Below are positions 1-9,156 of a stretch of 64,000 bases of DNA, piece after piece; the first letter of the stretch is position 1; each line of letters starts with the position of its first letter. Under the pieces are notes generated by a model. It was not told the DNA's origin, ran no database searches, and saw nothing but the letters and a program-made list of their open reading frames with translations. Where the stretch lies: positions 967,102-1,031,101 of the forward strand of contig NZ_LMFC01000001.1 of the NCBI RefSeq assembly GCF_001426705.1. Direction: 5' to 3'. Position numbers and translations under genes: made by a program. The stretch is from Cellulomonas sp. Root485 (GTDB lineage: Bacteria; Actinomycetota; Actinomycetes; Actinomycetales; Cellulomonadaceae).

Positions 1-1
1 G

Positions 2-601
2 GTCATGACGACCCAGCCGTGCGCCGCCTGTCACGGGTTCGGCACGGTCATCCCCGAGCCGTGCACCGAGTGCTCCGGCGAGGGTCGTGTGCGCTCGCGC
101 CGGACCCTGAGCGTGGACGTGCCCGCGGGAGTCGACACGGGCACCCGCATCAAGCTCACCGGCCAGGGCGAGGTCGGCCCCGCCGGCGGACCGGCCGGGG
201 ACGTCTACCTCGAGGTCCGCGAGCGCAAGCACGACACGTTCGTGCGCCGCGGTGACGACCTGCACGCGACGCTCGAGGTGCCCATGACGGCGGCGGCCCT
301 CGGCACGGTCCTCATGCTCGACACGCTCGACGGACCGCGCGAGGTGGATCTGCGGCCCGGCACGCAGCCGTCCCAGATCGTGTCGATCAAGGGGCTCGGC
401 GTCGGCCACCTGCACGCCGCCGGGCGCGGCGACCTGCACGTCCACGTCGAGGTGCACGTCCCCACCGCGATGGACGACGAGCAGGCCGAGCTCCTGCGCA
501 AGCTGGCCGCCCTGCGTGGCGAGGAGCGTCCCGAGGCGCGGCTGTCCGCGTCGAGCTCGGGCGTGTTCTCCAAGCTGCGCGACAAGCTCTCGGGCCGCTG
601 A
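2..601 (+). CDS. dnaJ: Chaperone DnaJ, C-terminal part (gene enters from left edge)
   Basis: Partial gene: the reading frame is open to the window edge, so the J domain and first half of the zinc region lie outside. Two CxxCxGxG zinc repeats are seen at the very start (CAACHGFG and CTECSGEG), which are the last two of the usual four, followed by the C-terminal substrate-binding beta domains (GRGDLHVHVEVHVP). DnaJ is the Hsp40 co-chaperone that stimulates DnaK and presents unfolded proteins. The ATG at position 5 is internal, not a start. Being next to rsmE, phoH and era, this is probably the hrcA-linked DnaJ2 copy common in Actinobacteria; hrcA itself is not visible here. Confidence 0.93.
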   Translation, partial: VMTTQPCAACHGFGTVIPEPCTECSGEGRVRSRRTLSVDVPAGVDTGTRIKLTGQGEVGPAGGPAGDVYLEVRERKHDTFVRRGDDLHATLEVPMTAAALGTVLMLDTLDGPREVDLRPGTQPSQIVSIKGLGVGHLHAAGRGDLHVHVEVHVPTAMDDEQAELLRKLAALRGEERPEARLSASSSGVFSKLRDKLSGR

Positions 602-626
602 GCGTGACGATGCCGACCTCAGGGTC

Positions 627-1385
627 ATGAGCGCGCCCGTCTTCCTCGCCGAGCCCGGCACGCTCGACGGTGTCACCGACGGCGCCACGTACCTCCTGGA
701 CGGCACCGAGGGCCGGCACGCGGGCGTGGTGCAGCGTCGCGGTCCCGGTGAGCGGGTCGACGTCGTCGACGGTTCCGGGGTGCGCCTCCTCGGCGTGGTC
801 GGTGCGGTGACCTCCGAGGGTGTGCTCGTGCACGTGCAGCAGCGCGTCGTCGAGCCGGCCCCTGCGGTCGCGCTGGTCCTCGTGCAGGCGCTCGCCAAGG
901 GCGACCGGGACGAGATGGCGATCGAGGCGGCCACCGAGGTGGGCGTCGACGCGGTGGTGCCGTGGCAGGCGGAGCGGTCGATCGTCGTGTGGCGCGGAGA
1001 CCGCGCCGCGAAGAGCCGGGCGCGCTGGCTCGGGACCGTCCGGGCGGCGGCCAAGCAGTCGCGGCGGGCCCGGGTGCCCGACGTCGAGGTCGCCCTCGAC
1101 GGGCGCGGGCTGACGGAGCGGGTCCGCGCGGTCGTGGCCGCCGGTGGCGTCGCGCTGGTGCTGCACGAGGACGCCAGCGACCCCATCGCGTCAGCGGGAC
1201 TGCCGGAGGCCGGCGAGTGCCTCGTCGTCGTCGGCCCCGAGGGTGGGATCGGTGACGGTGAGCTGGGCCGTCTCGTGGACGCGGGGGCCCGCGCGGTGCG
1301 CCTCGGCCCGCACGTGCTGCGGACGTCGACCGCGGGGCCGGTGGCCCTCGCGATGCTCGCCGAGCGGCTTGGTCGCTGGAGCTGA
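627..1385 (+). CDS. rsmE: 16S rRNA (uracil(1498)-N(3))-methyltransferase RsmE
   Basis: Predicted 252-residue SAM-dependent methyltransferase of the SPOUT class that methylates U1498 of 16S rRNA in the assembled 30S subunit. Visible hallmarks are the N-terminal PUA-like region (EGRHAGVVQRRGPGERV), the KGDRDEMAIEAATEVGVD stretch and the C-terminal knot with VVVGPEGGIGDGE and LGPHVLRTSTAGPVAL. The reading frame extends upstream into dnaJ, but ATG 627 gives the normal N-terminus (MSAPVFLAEPG) 25 nt after the dnaJ stop, so it was preferred. The neighbours (dnaJ before, phoH after) are the standard actinobacterial order, although the HIT-family gene sometimes found between rsmE and phoH is absent. 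Confidence 0.93.
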   Translation: MSAPVFLAEPGTLDGVTDGATYLLDGTEGRHAGVVQRRGPGERVDVVDGSGVRLLGVVGAVTSEGVLVHVQQRVVEPAPAVALVLVQALAKGDRDEMAIEAATEVGVDAVVPWQAERSIVVWRGDRAAKSRARWLGTVRAAAKQSRRARVPDVEVALDGRGLTERVRAVVAAGGVALVLHEDASDPIASAGLPEAGECLVVVGPEGGIGDGELGRLVDAGARAVRLGPHVLRTSTAGPVALAMLAERLGRWS

Positions 1386-1430
1386 CCCGCCCGTCCCCGC
1401 ACGAAGAGGAATGCTGTGGGCGCCGCCTCG

Positions 1431-1436
1431 TAGACT
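1431..1436 (+). promoter_or_regulatory. Candidate -10 element for phoH-era operon
   Basis: A TAGACT hexamer lies in the 107-nt gap between rsmE and phoH. It would give a leader of about 50 nt, containing TAAGGAG at 1465-1471. That purine run is about 21 nt from the phoH ATG, further than normal for a ribosome binding site. No good -35 is seen. Confidence 0.35.
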
Positions 1437-1492
1437 GAGCCCGAGATTCCCACCCGCACCGACCTAAGGAGCGCACGGCGCACGCCGAGCAC

Positions 1493-2491
1493 ATGGCCGA
1501 GTCCACTTCCGCAGCGCGTACCTCCGCCGCACCCGCGCGCGTCGAGCACCGGATCAGCGTCCCCTCCGAGGTCTCCATGGTCGAGCTGCTCGGCCTGCGG
1601 GACGAGGTCCTGCGCACCATCGAGAACGGCTTCACCGGGGTCGACATCCACGTCCGTGGCAACGAGGTCACCCTGGCCGGCCCGGTCGGCGACGTGGCGC
1701 TGGTGTCGCGGCTGGTCGACGAGCTGGTCGAGATGGCCGCCGGCGGCACCCCGCTCACCCCCGACGTGGTGACCCGCTCGGTCGCCATGCTGACGGCGGC
1801 GTCGAGCGCGCGCCCGGCCGACGTCCTGTCCTTCAACATCCTCACGAGCCGCGGCCGGACCATCCGTGCGAAGACGTCGGGGCAGAAGGACTACGTCGAC
1901 GCGATCGACCGGCACACCGTGACGTTCGGCATCGGCCCCGCCGGCACCGGCAAGACGTACCTCGCCATGGCCAAGGCCGTGCAGGCGCTGCAGGACCGCA
2001 CGGTGCACCGGATCGTGCTGACGCGGCCGGCCGTCGAGGCGGGCGAGCGGCTCGGGTTCCTGCCCGGCAGCCTCTCGGACAAGATCGACCCGTACCTGCG
2101 CCCGCTGTACGACGCGCTGCACGACATGGTGGACGCCGAGTCGATCCCGCGGCTCATGGAGGCGGGGACCATCGAGGTCGCACCGCTGGCGTACATGCGC
2201 GGCCGCACCCTCAACGACGCGTTCATCATCCTCGACGAGGCGCAGAACACGTCCGTGGAGCAGATGAAGATGTTCCTGACACGGCTCGGGTTCGGCTCGA
2301 AGGTCGTCGTCACGGGCGACATCACGCAGGTGGACCTGCCGTCGTCGCAGACGTCGGGCCTGCGCGTGGTCGAGCAGATCCTGCAGGGGGTCGACGACGT
2401 CGCGTTCTGCCGGCTGACGTCGTCGGACGTCGTCCGGCACCGCCTGGTCAGCGAGATCATCGACGCGTACGCGCGCTGGGACAGGAGCTGA
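1493..2491 (+). CDS. phoH: PhoH-family ATPase (PhoH-like protein)
   Basis: Encodes 332 residues. An N-terminal region of about 120 residues (KH-like, [16 protein letters not shown]) precedes the PhoH P-loop ATPase domain. Walker A is GPAGTGKT (residues 148-155), Walker B is IILDEAQN, followed by [13 protein letters not shown]. PhoH2/YbeZ-type proteins are associated with RNA metabolism and ribosome maturation and are nearly always beside ybeY, as here (7-nt gap). There is no in-frame ATG, GTG or TTG between the upstream TAAGGAG and this ATG, so the start is accepted despite the wide spacing. Confidence 0.95.
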   Translation: MAESTSAARTSAAPARVEHRISVPSEVSMVELLGLRDEVLRTIENGFTGVDIHVRGNEVTLAGPVGDVALVSRLVDELVEMAAGGTPLTPDVVTRSVAMLTAASSARPADVLSFNILTSRGRTIRAKTSGQKDYVDAIDRHTVTFGIGPAGTGKTYLAMAKAVQALQDRTVHRIVLTRPAVEAGERLGFLPGSLSDKIDPYLRPLYDALHDMVDAESIPRLMEAGTIEVAPLAYMRGRTLNDAFIILDEAQNTSVEQMKMFLTRLGFGSKVVVTGDITQVDLPSSQTSGLRVVEQILQGVDDVAFCRLTSSDVVRHRLVSEIIDAYARWDRS

Positions 2492-2498
2492 GGCGGCC

Positions 2499-2951
2499 GT
2501 GAGCGTCGAGGTCAACAACGAGTCCGGCTACGACGTCGACGAGGCGGAGTTCGCCGCGCTCGCCCGCTATGTGCTCGACGAGATGCACGTGCACCCGCAG
2601 ACCGACCTGTCGATCCTGCTCGTCGGGACCGACGTGATGACGGACCTGCACGTCAAGTGGATGGACGAGCCCGGGCCCACCGACGTGCTGTCCTTCCCGA
2701 TGGACGAGCTGCGCCCGGGACGCGAGGGCGACGTGACACCCGCCGGGCTGCTCGGCGACGTCGTGCTCTGCCCCGAGGTCGCCGCGCAGCAGGCCCGGAC
2801 GGCCGGTCACTCGACCGCGGAGGAGCTGCTGCTCCTGACCACCCACGGGATCCTGCACCTGCTCGGCTACGACCACGCCGAGCCGGAGGAGGAGAAGGAG
2901 ATGTTCGCCCTCCAGCGCCGGCTGCTGCTGACGTTCCTGGCCTCCCGATGA
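2499..2951 (+). CDS. ybeY: Endoribonuclease YbeY (rRNA maturation factor)
   Basis: Encodes 150 residues from a GTG start. The zinc-binding motif H3xH5xH is intact as [11 protein letters not shown] (His116, His120, His126), with the family signature [11 protein letters not shown] upstream. YbeY is a metal-dependent RNase needed for 16S rRNA 3' end processing and 70S quality control. It sits directly after phoH and its TGA overlaps the next gene's ATG (ATGA), so the two are probably translationally coupled. The family is usually 150-170 residues, so the length is normal. Confidence 0.95.
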   Translation: MSVEVNNESGYDVDEAEFAALARYVLDEMHVHPQTDLSILLVGTDVMTDLHVKWMDEPGPTDVLSFPMDELRPGREGDVTPAGLLGDVVLCPEVAAQQARTAGHSTAEELLLLTTHGILHLLGYDHAEPEEEKEMFALQRRLLLTFLASR

Positions 2952-4282
2952 CCGACGTCCCCGTCGCGCTGCTGGTCCTGCTCGCAGCGCTCGGCATCGT
3001 CGCAGCCGCAGCGCTGTCCGCCGGCGAGGTCGCTGTGGTCCGCATCTCGCGGGCGGCCGTCTCCGAGCTGCTCAGTGACGGGCACCCGGCCGCGCGCCGC
3101 GTCGGCGCCCTGGCCGAGCACCCCGCGAGGGTGGCGTCGGCGGCGGCGTTCGTGCGGCTTCTGGCCGAGATGACGGCGACCGTCTGCATCACGCTCGTGG
3201 TGGCCTCGGCGGACCTGCCTTGGTGGGCCGTGCTGCTCGTCGCGGTCGGCGCCTGCGGGCTCGTGGCGTTCCTGCTGGTGCGGGCGAGCCCGCGCACGCT
3301 CGGGCGCAGGCACCCCGTCGCGGTGGTGACCCGCCTGTCCCGCGTGCTCGTGGCGGTGACCGCGGTGGCCGGTCGCCTCGGCGCCGCCGGCCGGCCCGGC
3401 GCCGGGTCGGCGGCGGAGGAGGAGGACGAGCTGCGGGACATGGTGCAGCGGGTCAGCGAGTCGGACGTGATCGAGGACGAGGAGCGGGAGATGTTCCGGT
3501 CCGTCCTCGAGCTGGGCGACACGCTCACCCGCGAGGTCATGGTCCCGCGCACGGACATGGTGACCGCGCCCGAGGACACCCCCTTGCGCAAGGCGCTCGC
3601 GCTGCTGCTGCGCTCCGGGTTCTCCCGGGTCCCGCTGGTCGGCGACTCGGTGGACGACCTGCGCGGCGTGCTCTACCTCAAGGACGTCGTCGGCCGGCTG
3701 CCCATCGCACCGGCGGGCCGGTCGGACCGTCAGCAGCAGGAGGCGATGCTCGACGCACCGGCGTCGTCCCTGGCACGGCCGGCGGTGTTCGTGCCGGAGT
3801 CGAAGCCGGTCGACGAGCTGCTGCGCGAGCTGCAGAGCGGCTCGTCGCACATGGCCATGGTGGTCGACGAGTACGGCGGCATCGCCGGCCTGGTCACCAT
3901 CGAGGACGCGCTCGAGGAGATCGTCGGCGAGCTGACCGACGAGCACGACCCCACCGCTCCCGTCGTCGAGGAGCTGGGCGACGGGGTCTTCCGGGTCCCC
4001 GCGCGGCTCGGTCGCGACGAGCTGGGCGAGCTGTTCGACCTCGTGGTCGACGACGAGGACGTCGACACCGCCGGTGGACTGCTCGCGAAGGCGCTCGGCA
4101 AGGTGCCCCTCCCGGGCTCCGCCGGCGACATCCACGGGCTGCACCTCGTCGCCGACCGGGTCGAGGGCCGGCGTCGCCGGCTGGCCACGGTGCTGGCGAG
4201 CGTGGCCGAGAGCACGGACCGACCGACGGACACCCCCACCCCGGGCCGCGCCCCGACCGACACCCACGGAGCCACCCGATGA
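2948..4282 (+). CDS. CNNM/CBS-domain transporter-like protein (HlyC/CorC family)
   Basis: Encodes 444 residues. The N-terminus carries the DUF21/CNNM membrane region with hydrophobic segments near residues 3-25, 75-95 and a short one following, then an acidic linker ([11 protein letters not shown]), a CBS pair ([15 protein letters not shown] and [28 protein letters not shown]) and a C-terminal CorC/HlyC domain ([17 protein letters not shown]). Family members are linked to magnesium or cobalt efflux; older 'hemolysin' labels are not supported. The start overlaps the ybeY stop and the stop overlaps the era start, each by ATGA, placing it in the middle of the operon. Confidence 0.9.
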   Translation: MTDVPVALLVLLAALGIVAAAALSAGEVAVVRISRAAVSELLSDGHPAARRVGALAEHPARVASAAAFVRLLAEMTATVCITLVVASADLPWWAVLLVAVGACGLVAFLLVRASPRTLGRRHPVAVVTRLSRVLVAVTAVAGRLGAAGRPGAGSAAEEEDELRDMVQRVSESDVIEDEEREMFRSVLELGDTLTREVMVPRTDMVTAPEDTPLRKALALLLRSGFSRVPLVGDSVDDLRGVLYLKDVVGRLPIAPAGRSDRQQQEAMLDAPASSLARPAVFVPESKPVDELLRELQSGSSHMAMVVDEYGGIAGLVTIEDALEEIVGELTDEHDPTAPVVEELGDGVFRVPARLGRDELGELFDLVVDDEDVDTAGGLLAKALGKVPLPGSAGDIHGLHLVADRVEGRRRRLATVLASVAESTDRPTDTPTPGRAPTDTHGATR

Positions 4283-5193
4283 CCTTCCACTCCGGATTCG
4301 CCTGCTTCGTCGGGCGCCCCAACGCCGGCAAGTCGACGCTGACCAACGCGCTCGTCGGCCAGAAGGTCGCCATCACGTCCGGTCGTCCGCAGACCACCCG
4401 GCACACCGTCCGCGGGATCGTGCACCGTCCGGACGCGCAGCTGATCCTCGTCGACACCCCGGGTCTGCACCGGCCCCGGACGCTGCTCGGGGAGCGGCTG
4501 AACGCCCTCGTCAAGGACACGCTCACCGAGGTCGACGTGGTCGGGTTCTGCCTGCCCGCCGACCAGCGGGTGGGCCCGGGCGACCGGTTCATCGCCGAGC
4601 AGATGTCCGAGCTGGCGCGGGACGGTCGGGGCACGCCCGTGGTCGCCGTCGTGACGAAGGCCGACCTCGTCGGCAAGGGCAAGCTCGCGGAGCACCTCAT
4701 GGCCGTGCAGGCGCTGGGGGAGTGGGCGGACATCGTGCCCGTCTCGGCGACCTCCGGGTACAACGTCGACGTGCTGGAGAACGTGCTGATCGGGCACCTG
4801 CCGGAGGGCACCCCGCTGTACGCAGAGGGTGAGCTCACGGACGAGCCGGAGGCGGTCATGGTGGCCGAGCTGGTCCGGGAGGCCGCGCTGGAGGGTGTGC
4901 GCGACGAGCTGCCGCACTCGCTGGCCGTGGTCGTCGACGAGATCGTGGCGCGCGACGAGCCGGCGGCGAACGGCGTGCCGATGCTGGACGTGCGCGTGCA
5001 CCTGTTCGTCGAGCGGGACAGCCAGAAGGCCATCATCATCGGCAAGGGCGGCGCACGGCTGCGCGACGTCGGCAGCCAGGCCCGCCGCGGGATCGAGGCG
5101 CTGCTCGGGGCCCGCGTCTACCTGGACCTGCACGTCAAGGTGGCCAAGGACTGGCAGCGCGACCCCAAGCAGCTCGGGAAGCTGGGCTTCTGA
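4279..5193 (+). CDS. era: GTPase Era
   Basis: Encodes 304 residues. The GTPase domain shows G1 GRPNAGKST (residues 12-20), G2 in [10 protein letters not shown]3 DTPG and G4 TKAD, followed by a C-terminal KH domain with [15 protein letters not shown]. Era binds the 3' end of 16S rRNA and helps late 30S assembly, a role matching its neighbours YbeY and RsmE. It starts by a 4-bp ATGA overlap with the CorC-like gene. Length and all motifs are normal for Era. Confidence 0.97.
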   Translation: MTFHSGFACFVGRPNAGKSTLTNALVGQKVAITSGRPQTTRHTVRGIVHRPDAQLILVDTPGLHRPRTLLGERLNALVKDTLTEVDVVGFCLPADQRVGPGDRFIAEQMSELARDGRGTPVVAVVTKADLVGKGKLAEHLMAVQALGEWADIVPVSATSGYNVDVLENVLIGHLPEGTPLYAEGELTDEPEAVMVAELVREAALEGVRDELPHSLAVVVDEIVARDEPAANGVPMLDVRVHLFVERDSQKAIIIGKGGARLRDVGSQARRGIEALLGARVYLDLHVKVAKDWQRDPKQLGKLGF

Positions 5194-5195
5194 GC

Positions 5196-6785
5196 ATGCT
5201 GAGGTCGGGTGGGCGGACGGCGTCCCGCGTGGGCACGGATGTGGACCGGCACGTGGGCCGGTCCTACCGCGTCGCGGCGAGCACCGCGCTCGGGGTGCTG
5301 ATCCTGGCGGTCCTCGGGGCCGTCATGGGACCGCAGTGGGACCCGGTCCCGCTGGCCGACCCGCTGCTCGTCGAGACGTCGTCGACCGCTATCGGCTCCG
5401 CTGCAGCCGTGCCCGAGTACGACGTGCGCACCTCCGTCGTGACGGTCCGGCTCGACGGGGCGACCGTCGAGGCGCAGATCAGCGAGCCCGTCGGACTCGA
5501 CGACCCCAAGCCCGGAGTCGTGTTCGTGCACGGTGCCGGCACCGGCCGGTTCGACACCGCCTTCCTCGAGCAGGCGCACGCGCTGGCCGCGTCCGGGATC
5601 GTCGCGATGGTGCCGAACAAGCGGCTCGACACGTACACCACCCGCCACCGCGACTACGTGCTGATGGCCGCGGACTACGAGGCCTCGGTCGAGGTGCTGC
5701 AGGCCTACCCCGGGGTCGACCCCGACCGGGTCGGCATCTACGCCGAGAGCGAGGGCGGCTGGATCGCGCCCGTCATGGCCGCGCAGGACCCGTCGATCGC
5801 GTTCGTGGTGCTGGTGTCCTCCCCGGTGGTCCCACCCCGCGAGCAGGCCGCGTTCGCGGTCGACTCCTACCTGCGCAACACCGGGGTGCCGCACGGGGTC
5901 TTCCGGGCGATCCCGCGCGCCGTCGGCATGTCGCTGCCCGGCGGAGGGTTCGAGTACGCCGACTTCGACGTCACCCCGTTCCAGCGCGAGATGCGCCAGC
6001 CCGTCTTCGTGGTGTACGGCACGGGCGACGCGTCGATGCCCGTGATCCAGGGCGCGGTGCAGGTCATCCAGGACACGGCGGTCGCCGGGAACGGTGACGT
6101 CACGGTCCGCTACTACGAGGGCGCCAACCACGGCATCCGCGTCGACGGACAGGTGGACGCGACCTTCCTGCGCGACCTGTCCGGCTGGGTGCTGGGGCTG
6201 CCCGCCACGGCCGACGCCGCACCGCGGATCGCCGGCGCGCAGCCGGTGCAGACGTACGTCGCGGCACCCGTCCCGGAGCCCCGGTGGTTCGGCGACGGCG
6301 ACGTCGTCCTGGCGCTCGCGATCACGTCCGTGGCGCTCATCGTGCTCGGACCGCTCGCCGTCCTGGTCGCGCGCAGCGTCGAAGAGGCCACCGACCGGGT
6401 GCGCCGTCGTCGTGGAGCTGCCGTGACCGTCGCGGGACCCCGGTTCGCGCGCGGCGTGCTTCCGCGGCTGATCCTGCTCGGCGCCGGCGCGATCCTCACG
6501 GTGCTCGGACTCGTCTGGTACATCGTCGCGGTCGCGCGGCTCGCCCTGGACTACCAGCGCAACGACCTCGTGGTGCAGGGCGGCTGGGTCGTCGTGCGGG
6601 TCCTGGGCATCGCGGTGGTCGTCGTCGGGATCCTGCTGCTGCGGCGCTGCCGCCGGATCAGCCTCGCGGGCGGTGTCCCGGCGCCCGGGATCGTGCGGAC
6701 GTCCGTCCTGTGGGCGGGCGTCATAGGCTCCGTCGTGCTGCTCGTGATCCTGGCCTACTGGGGTGTCTTCCAGCTGGGAATCTGA
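5196..6785 (+). CDS. Membrane-anchored alpha/beta hydrolase
   Basis: Encodes 529 residues. One N-terminal membrane segment (residues about 27-45) is followed by an extracytoplasmic alpha/beta hydrolase domain with an oxyanion-type motif VFVHGAGTG, nucleophile elbow YAESEGG (Ser185), and a likely catalytic histidine in [10 protein letters not shown]. The C-terminal third has four predicted membrane helices with an Arg-rich loop between the first two. The substrate cannot be told; serine esterase or peptidase of the DLH/S9-like type is possible. It starts 2 nt after the era stop, so it may be co-transcribed. GTG 5229 is an alternative start in frame. Confidence 0.75.
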   Translation: MLRSGGRTASRVGTDVDRHVGRSYRVAASTALGVLILAVLGAVMGPQWDPVPLADPLLVETSSTAIGSAAAVPEYDVRTSVVTVRLDGATVEAQISEPVGLDDPKPGVVFVHGAGTGRFDTAFLEQAHALAASGIVAMVPNKRLDTYTTRHRDYVLMAADYEASVEVLQAYPGVDPDRVGIYAESEGGWIAPVMAAQDPSIAFVVLVSSPVVPPREQAAFAVDSYLRNTGVPHGVFRAIPRAVGMSLPGGGFEYADFDVTPFQREMRQPVFVVYGTGDASMPVIQGAVQVIQDTAVAGNGDVTVRYYEGANHGIRVDGQVDATFLRDLSGWVLGLPATADAAPRIAGAQPVQTYVAAPVPEPRWFGDGDVVLALAITSVALIVLGPLAVLVARSVEEATDRVRRRRGAAVTVAGPRFARGVLPRLILLGAGAILTVLGLVWYIVAVARLALDYQRNDLVVQGGWVVVRVLGIAVVVVGILLLRRCRRISLAGGVPAPGIVRTSVLWAGVIGSVVLLVILAYWGVFQLGI

Positions 6786-6898
6786 CCAGAGTTGACCACG
6801 CGGCGGTTCGCGTTGTGTAGGAAGCGCTCACGTACGGCACGATGTGCGCCGATGATCTGAACGGACAGCCAGGACCGTTCCCAGGACAAGGGGGTCGC

Positions 6899-7807
6899 GT
6901 GCGTACGTCGTGGGGTTCGGCGACCGACCGTGGCCTCGTCCGCGAGGTCAACGAGGACGCTCTCCTTGCCTACCCGCCGGTCTTCCTCGTGGCGGACGGC
7001 ATGGGCGGCCACGACGCGGGTGACCTCGCGAGCCGCATCGCCGTCGAGGAGTTCGCGCAGCTCGCCGGGCAGGCCGCGGCGACGGCCGACGACGTGCACG
7101 CGTGCTTCGACCGGACCGCCGCCCGGATCCGTGCCGAGTTCACCGGCGGACGCCAGGGCGGCACGACCGTCGCCGGGGTCGCGGTGACCGAGCACGAGGG
7201 CGGCTCCTACTGGCTCGTCTTCAACGTCGGCGACTCGCGCGTGTACCTCTGGTCCGCAGGAGTCCTCGACCAGGTGAGCGTGGACCACTCGGTGGTGCAG
7301 GAGCTGCTGGACCTCGGCGAGATCGACCAGACCGAGGCCGCGACCCACCCGGAGCGGCACGTCCTGACGCGCGCCCTCGGCACGGGGGACCCGCCGGAGC
7401 CCGAGTACTGGCTGCTGCCCGCCGGCCTCAACGACCGGCTGCTGATCTGCACCGACGGCCTCACGCGCGAGGTGGCCGACGAGGACCTGGCACGCGTGCT
7501 GGCCGAGACGGCCGACCCGCAGGACGCCGCCGCGCTCCTCGTCCGGCTCGCGCTCGAGCACGGCGCCCGGGACAACGTGAGCGCGGTCGTCGTCGACGTC
7601 GCCACCTCCGCCGGTGCGCACGACGACGTCCACATCACCGTGCCCCGCACCGGGGCGGAGCTCGGTCCCTACGTGTGGGACGAGATGCTCAACGGCGTGA
7701 CGGTCCCGCGCCGCGCCCGGACGGCCACCAAGCCGATCCCGCGCGTGCCGGCCACCGGACCGGGCACGCCGGACCCGAACCCATCGAACGAGGAGCTCCC
7801 GTCATGA
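6899..7807 (+). CDS. PP2C-family serine/threonine protein phosphatase
   Basis: First gene of the ten-gene kinase/MoxR block. Encodes 302 residues. PP2C metal-binding and catalytic motifs are present: VNEDALL (Glu19, Asp20), VADGMGGHDAGD (Asp33, Gly34), GDSRVYLW, CTDGLTREV and RDNVSAVVVDV. It should remove phosphates from targets of the kinase two genes downstream, as PstP does for PknA/B. No membrane segment is seen, so it is cytoplasmic. GTG 6899 is preferred because AAGGGGG lies 5 nt before it; an in-frame ATG at 6842 would add 19 weak residues. A TTGACC at 6792 is a possible -35, but no convincing -10 follows. It ends with a 4-bp overlap to the FHA gene. Confidence 0.9.
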   Translation: MRTSWGSATDRGLVREVNEDALLAYPPVFLVADGMGGHDAGDLASRIAVEEFAQLAGQAAATADDVHACFDRTAARIRAEFTGGRQGGTTVAGVAVTEHEGGSYWLVFNVGDSRVYLWSAGVLDQVSVDHSVVQELLDLGEIDQTEAATHPERHVLTRALGTGDPPEPEYWLLPAGLNDRLLICTDGLTREVADEDLARVLAETADPQDAAALLVRLALEHGARDNVSAVVVDVATSAGAHDDVHITVPRTGAELGPYVWDEMLNGVTVPRRARTATKPIPRVPATGPGTPDPNPSNEELPS

Positions 7808-9156
7808 GCGTGCCCGAGTACTCCGCCGGCGAGTGGACGGCCGTGGTGCGACCGGGGTTCGTGGCGCTGCTCGGCGCCGGTACCGCCGAGTCCACCGTCC
7901 GCGCGCTCTGGCAGGACAGCGGCGAGGGTGTGTTCGCGGCGCTGGCCCTGCTCGCGCGCGACGGGTTCGGCGGTCTGCCGCCGTTCGCCGTCGTCTCCGT
8001 CGACGGTCGGCGGGTGCACGCCGCCCTGCGCGGTGACGTCGAGGTCGTCGTCGACGTGGACGGCCGGGAGGACGTGTGGCGCTCGGGTGAGGTGAGCACG
8101 TGGACCGAGCGGGTGCTCGACGGGGTGGCCGACGTCGTGGTGCAGGCGGACGGTGCACCGGCCGGTGCGCCGAGCCTCCCGCTCGCCGACGGGGTCGCCG
8201 CCGCGTCCCGGGTCCGGCTCGCGCTGACCGCTCGTGACGTCCCCGAGGGGGTGTCGACGACCGCGCCCGCGACGAACCCGGTCGGCGTGGCGCCCGTGGC
8301 CGAGGCCGACGACGAGGCCGTCGCCGACGAGGCCGGCATGGACGAGCCGGCCGAGACCGCGGTCGTGGACGAGGAGCTCACCGAGGACGCCTCCCTGACC
8401 TCCGAGATCGTCGACGCCGTCCCGTGGGACACCTCCGTGCACGCGCCGGTGTCGTCGCCGGTCCCCGCGATCGTCGACTCCGTCTCGTGGGACGAGCCCA
8501 CCGAGGTCGAGCTGGTCCCGCTCACCGAGGACGCGCACGACGAGGACACCGACACGGAGGCGGACACCGAGGCCGAGGGCTCCCCTCAGGACCCGTCGGG
8601 CGTCGTCGCAGCGGCTGAGTCGATCCTCACCTCGCAGTACCAGCCCGGCGCGACCGACGCCGCGGTCGCGCCGCTGCCGGTCGGTGGCGCGTCCCTGGAC
8701 GACCACGACGGCCTGACCATCCTGTCCACGGACCTCGCCGAGATCCGCGAGCAGCTGCCCTCGTGGGCCTCGGACGAGCTCCCCGGCCCGTTCCGGACCC
8801 CCGCGGTCGCTGGCCCCCCGGCGCGCCTCGTGCTCTCGACGGGGCTCGTCGTGCCGCTCGACCGCGCCGTGCTGCTGGGTCGCGCCCCGCAGGTCGCCCG
8901 GGTGACCAACCGCGAGCTGCCGCGCCTGATCACGGTGCCGAGCCCGCAGCAGGACATCTCCCGCACGCACGCCGAGGTGCGGGTCGAGGGCGAGCACGTC
9001 GTCGTGACGGACCTGGACTCGACGAACGGCATCCACGTGTCCCGGCACGGCGAGGGTGCGCGACGGCTGCACCCGGGGGAGCCCAGCGTGGTCGGCGTCG
9101 ACGAGATCGTCGACCTCGGCGACGGCGTGACGTTCTCGGTGGAGCGGGGTTCGTGA
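7804..9156 (+). CDS. FHA-domain protein with long acidic linker
   Basis: Encodes 450 residues. The N-terminal 140 residues are a compact alpha/beta region I do not recognise (GEWTAVVRPGFVALLG), followed by an acidic, Thr/Glu/Asp-rich linker of about 180 residues and a C-terminal FHA domain (about 345-440) with DISRTHAEV and LDSTNGIHV. FHA domains bind phosphothreonine; the linker Thr residues flanked by acidic residues are plausible targets of the adjacent kinase, as in GarA/FhaA systems (inference). No membrane helix. It overlaps the phosphatase (ATGA) and the kinase (GTGA), so the three are made together. Confidence 0.85.
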   Translation: MSVPEYSAGEWTAVVRPGFVALLGAGTAESTVRALWQDSGEGVFAALALLARDGFGGLPPFAVVSVDGRRVHAALRGDVEVVVDVDGREDVWRSGEVSTWTERVLDGVADVVVQADGAPAGAPSLPLADGVAAASRVRLALTARDVPEGVSTTAPATNPVGVAPVAEADDEAVADEAGMDEPAETAVVDEELTEDASLTSEIVDAVPWDTSVHAPVSSPVPAIVDSVSWDEPTEVELVPLTEDAHDEDTDTEADTEAEGSPQDPSGVVAAAESILTSQYQPGATDAAVAPLPVGGASLDDHDGLTILSTDLAEIREQLPSWASDELPGPFRTPAVAGPPARLVLSTGLVVPLDRAVLLGRAPQVARVTNRELPRLITVPSPQQDISRTHAEVRVEGEHVVVTDLDSTNGIHVSRHGEGARRLHPGEPSVVGVDEIVDLGDGVTFSVERGS

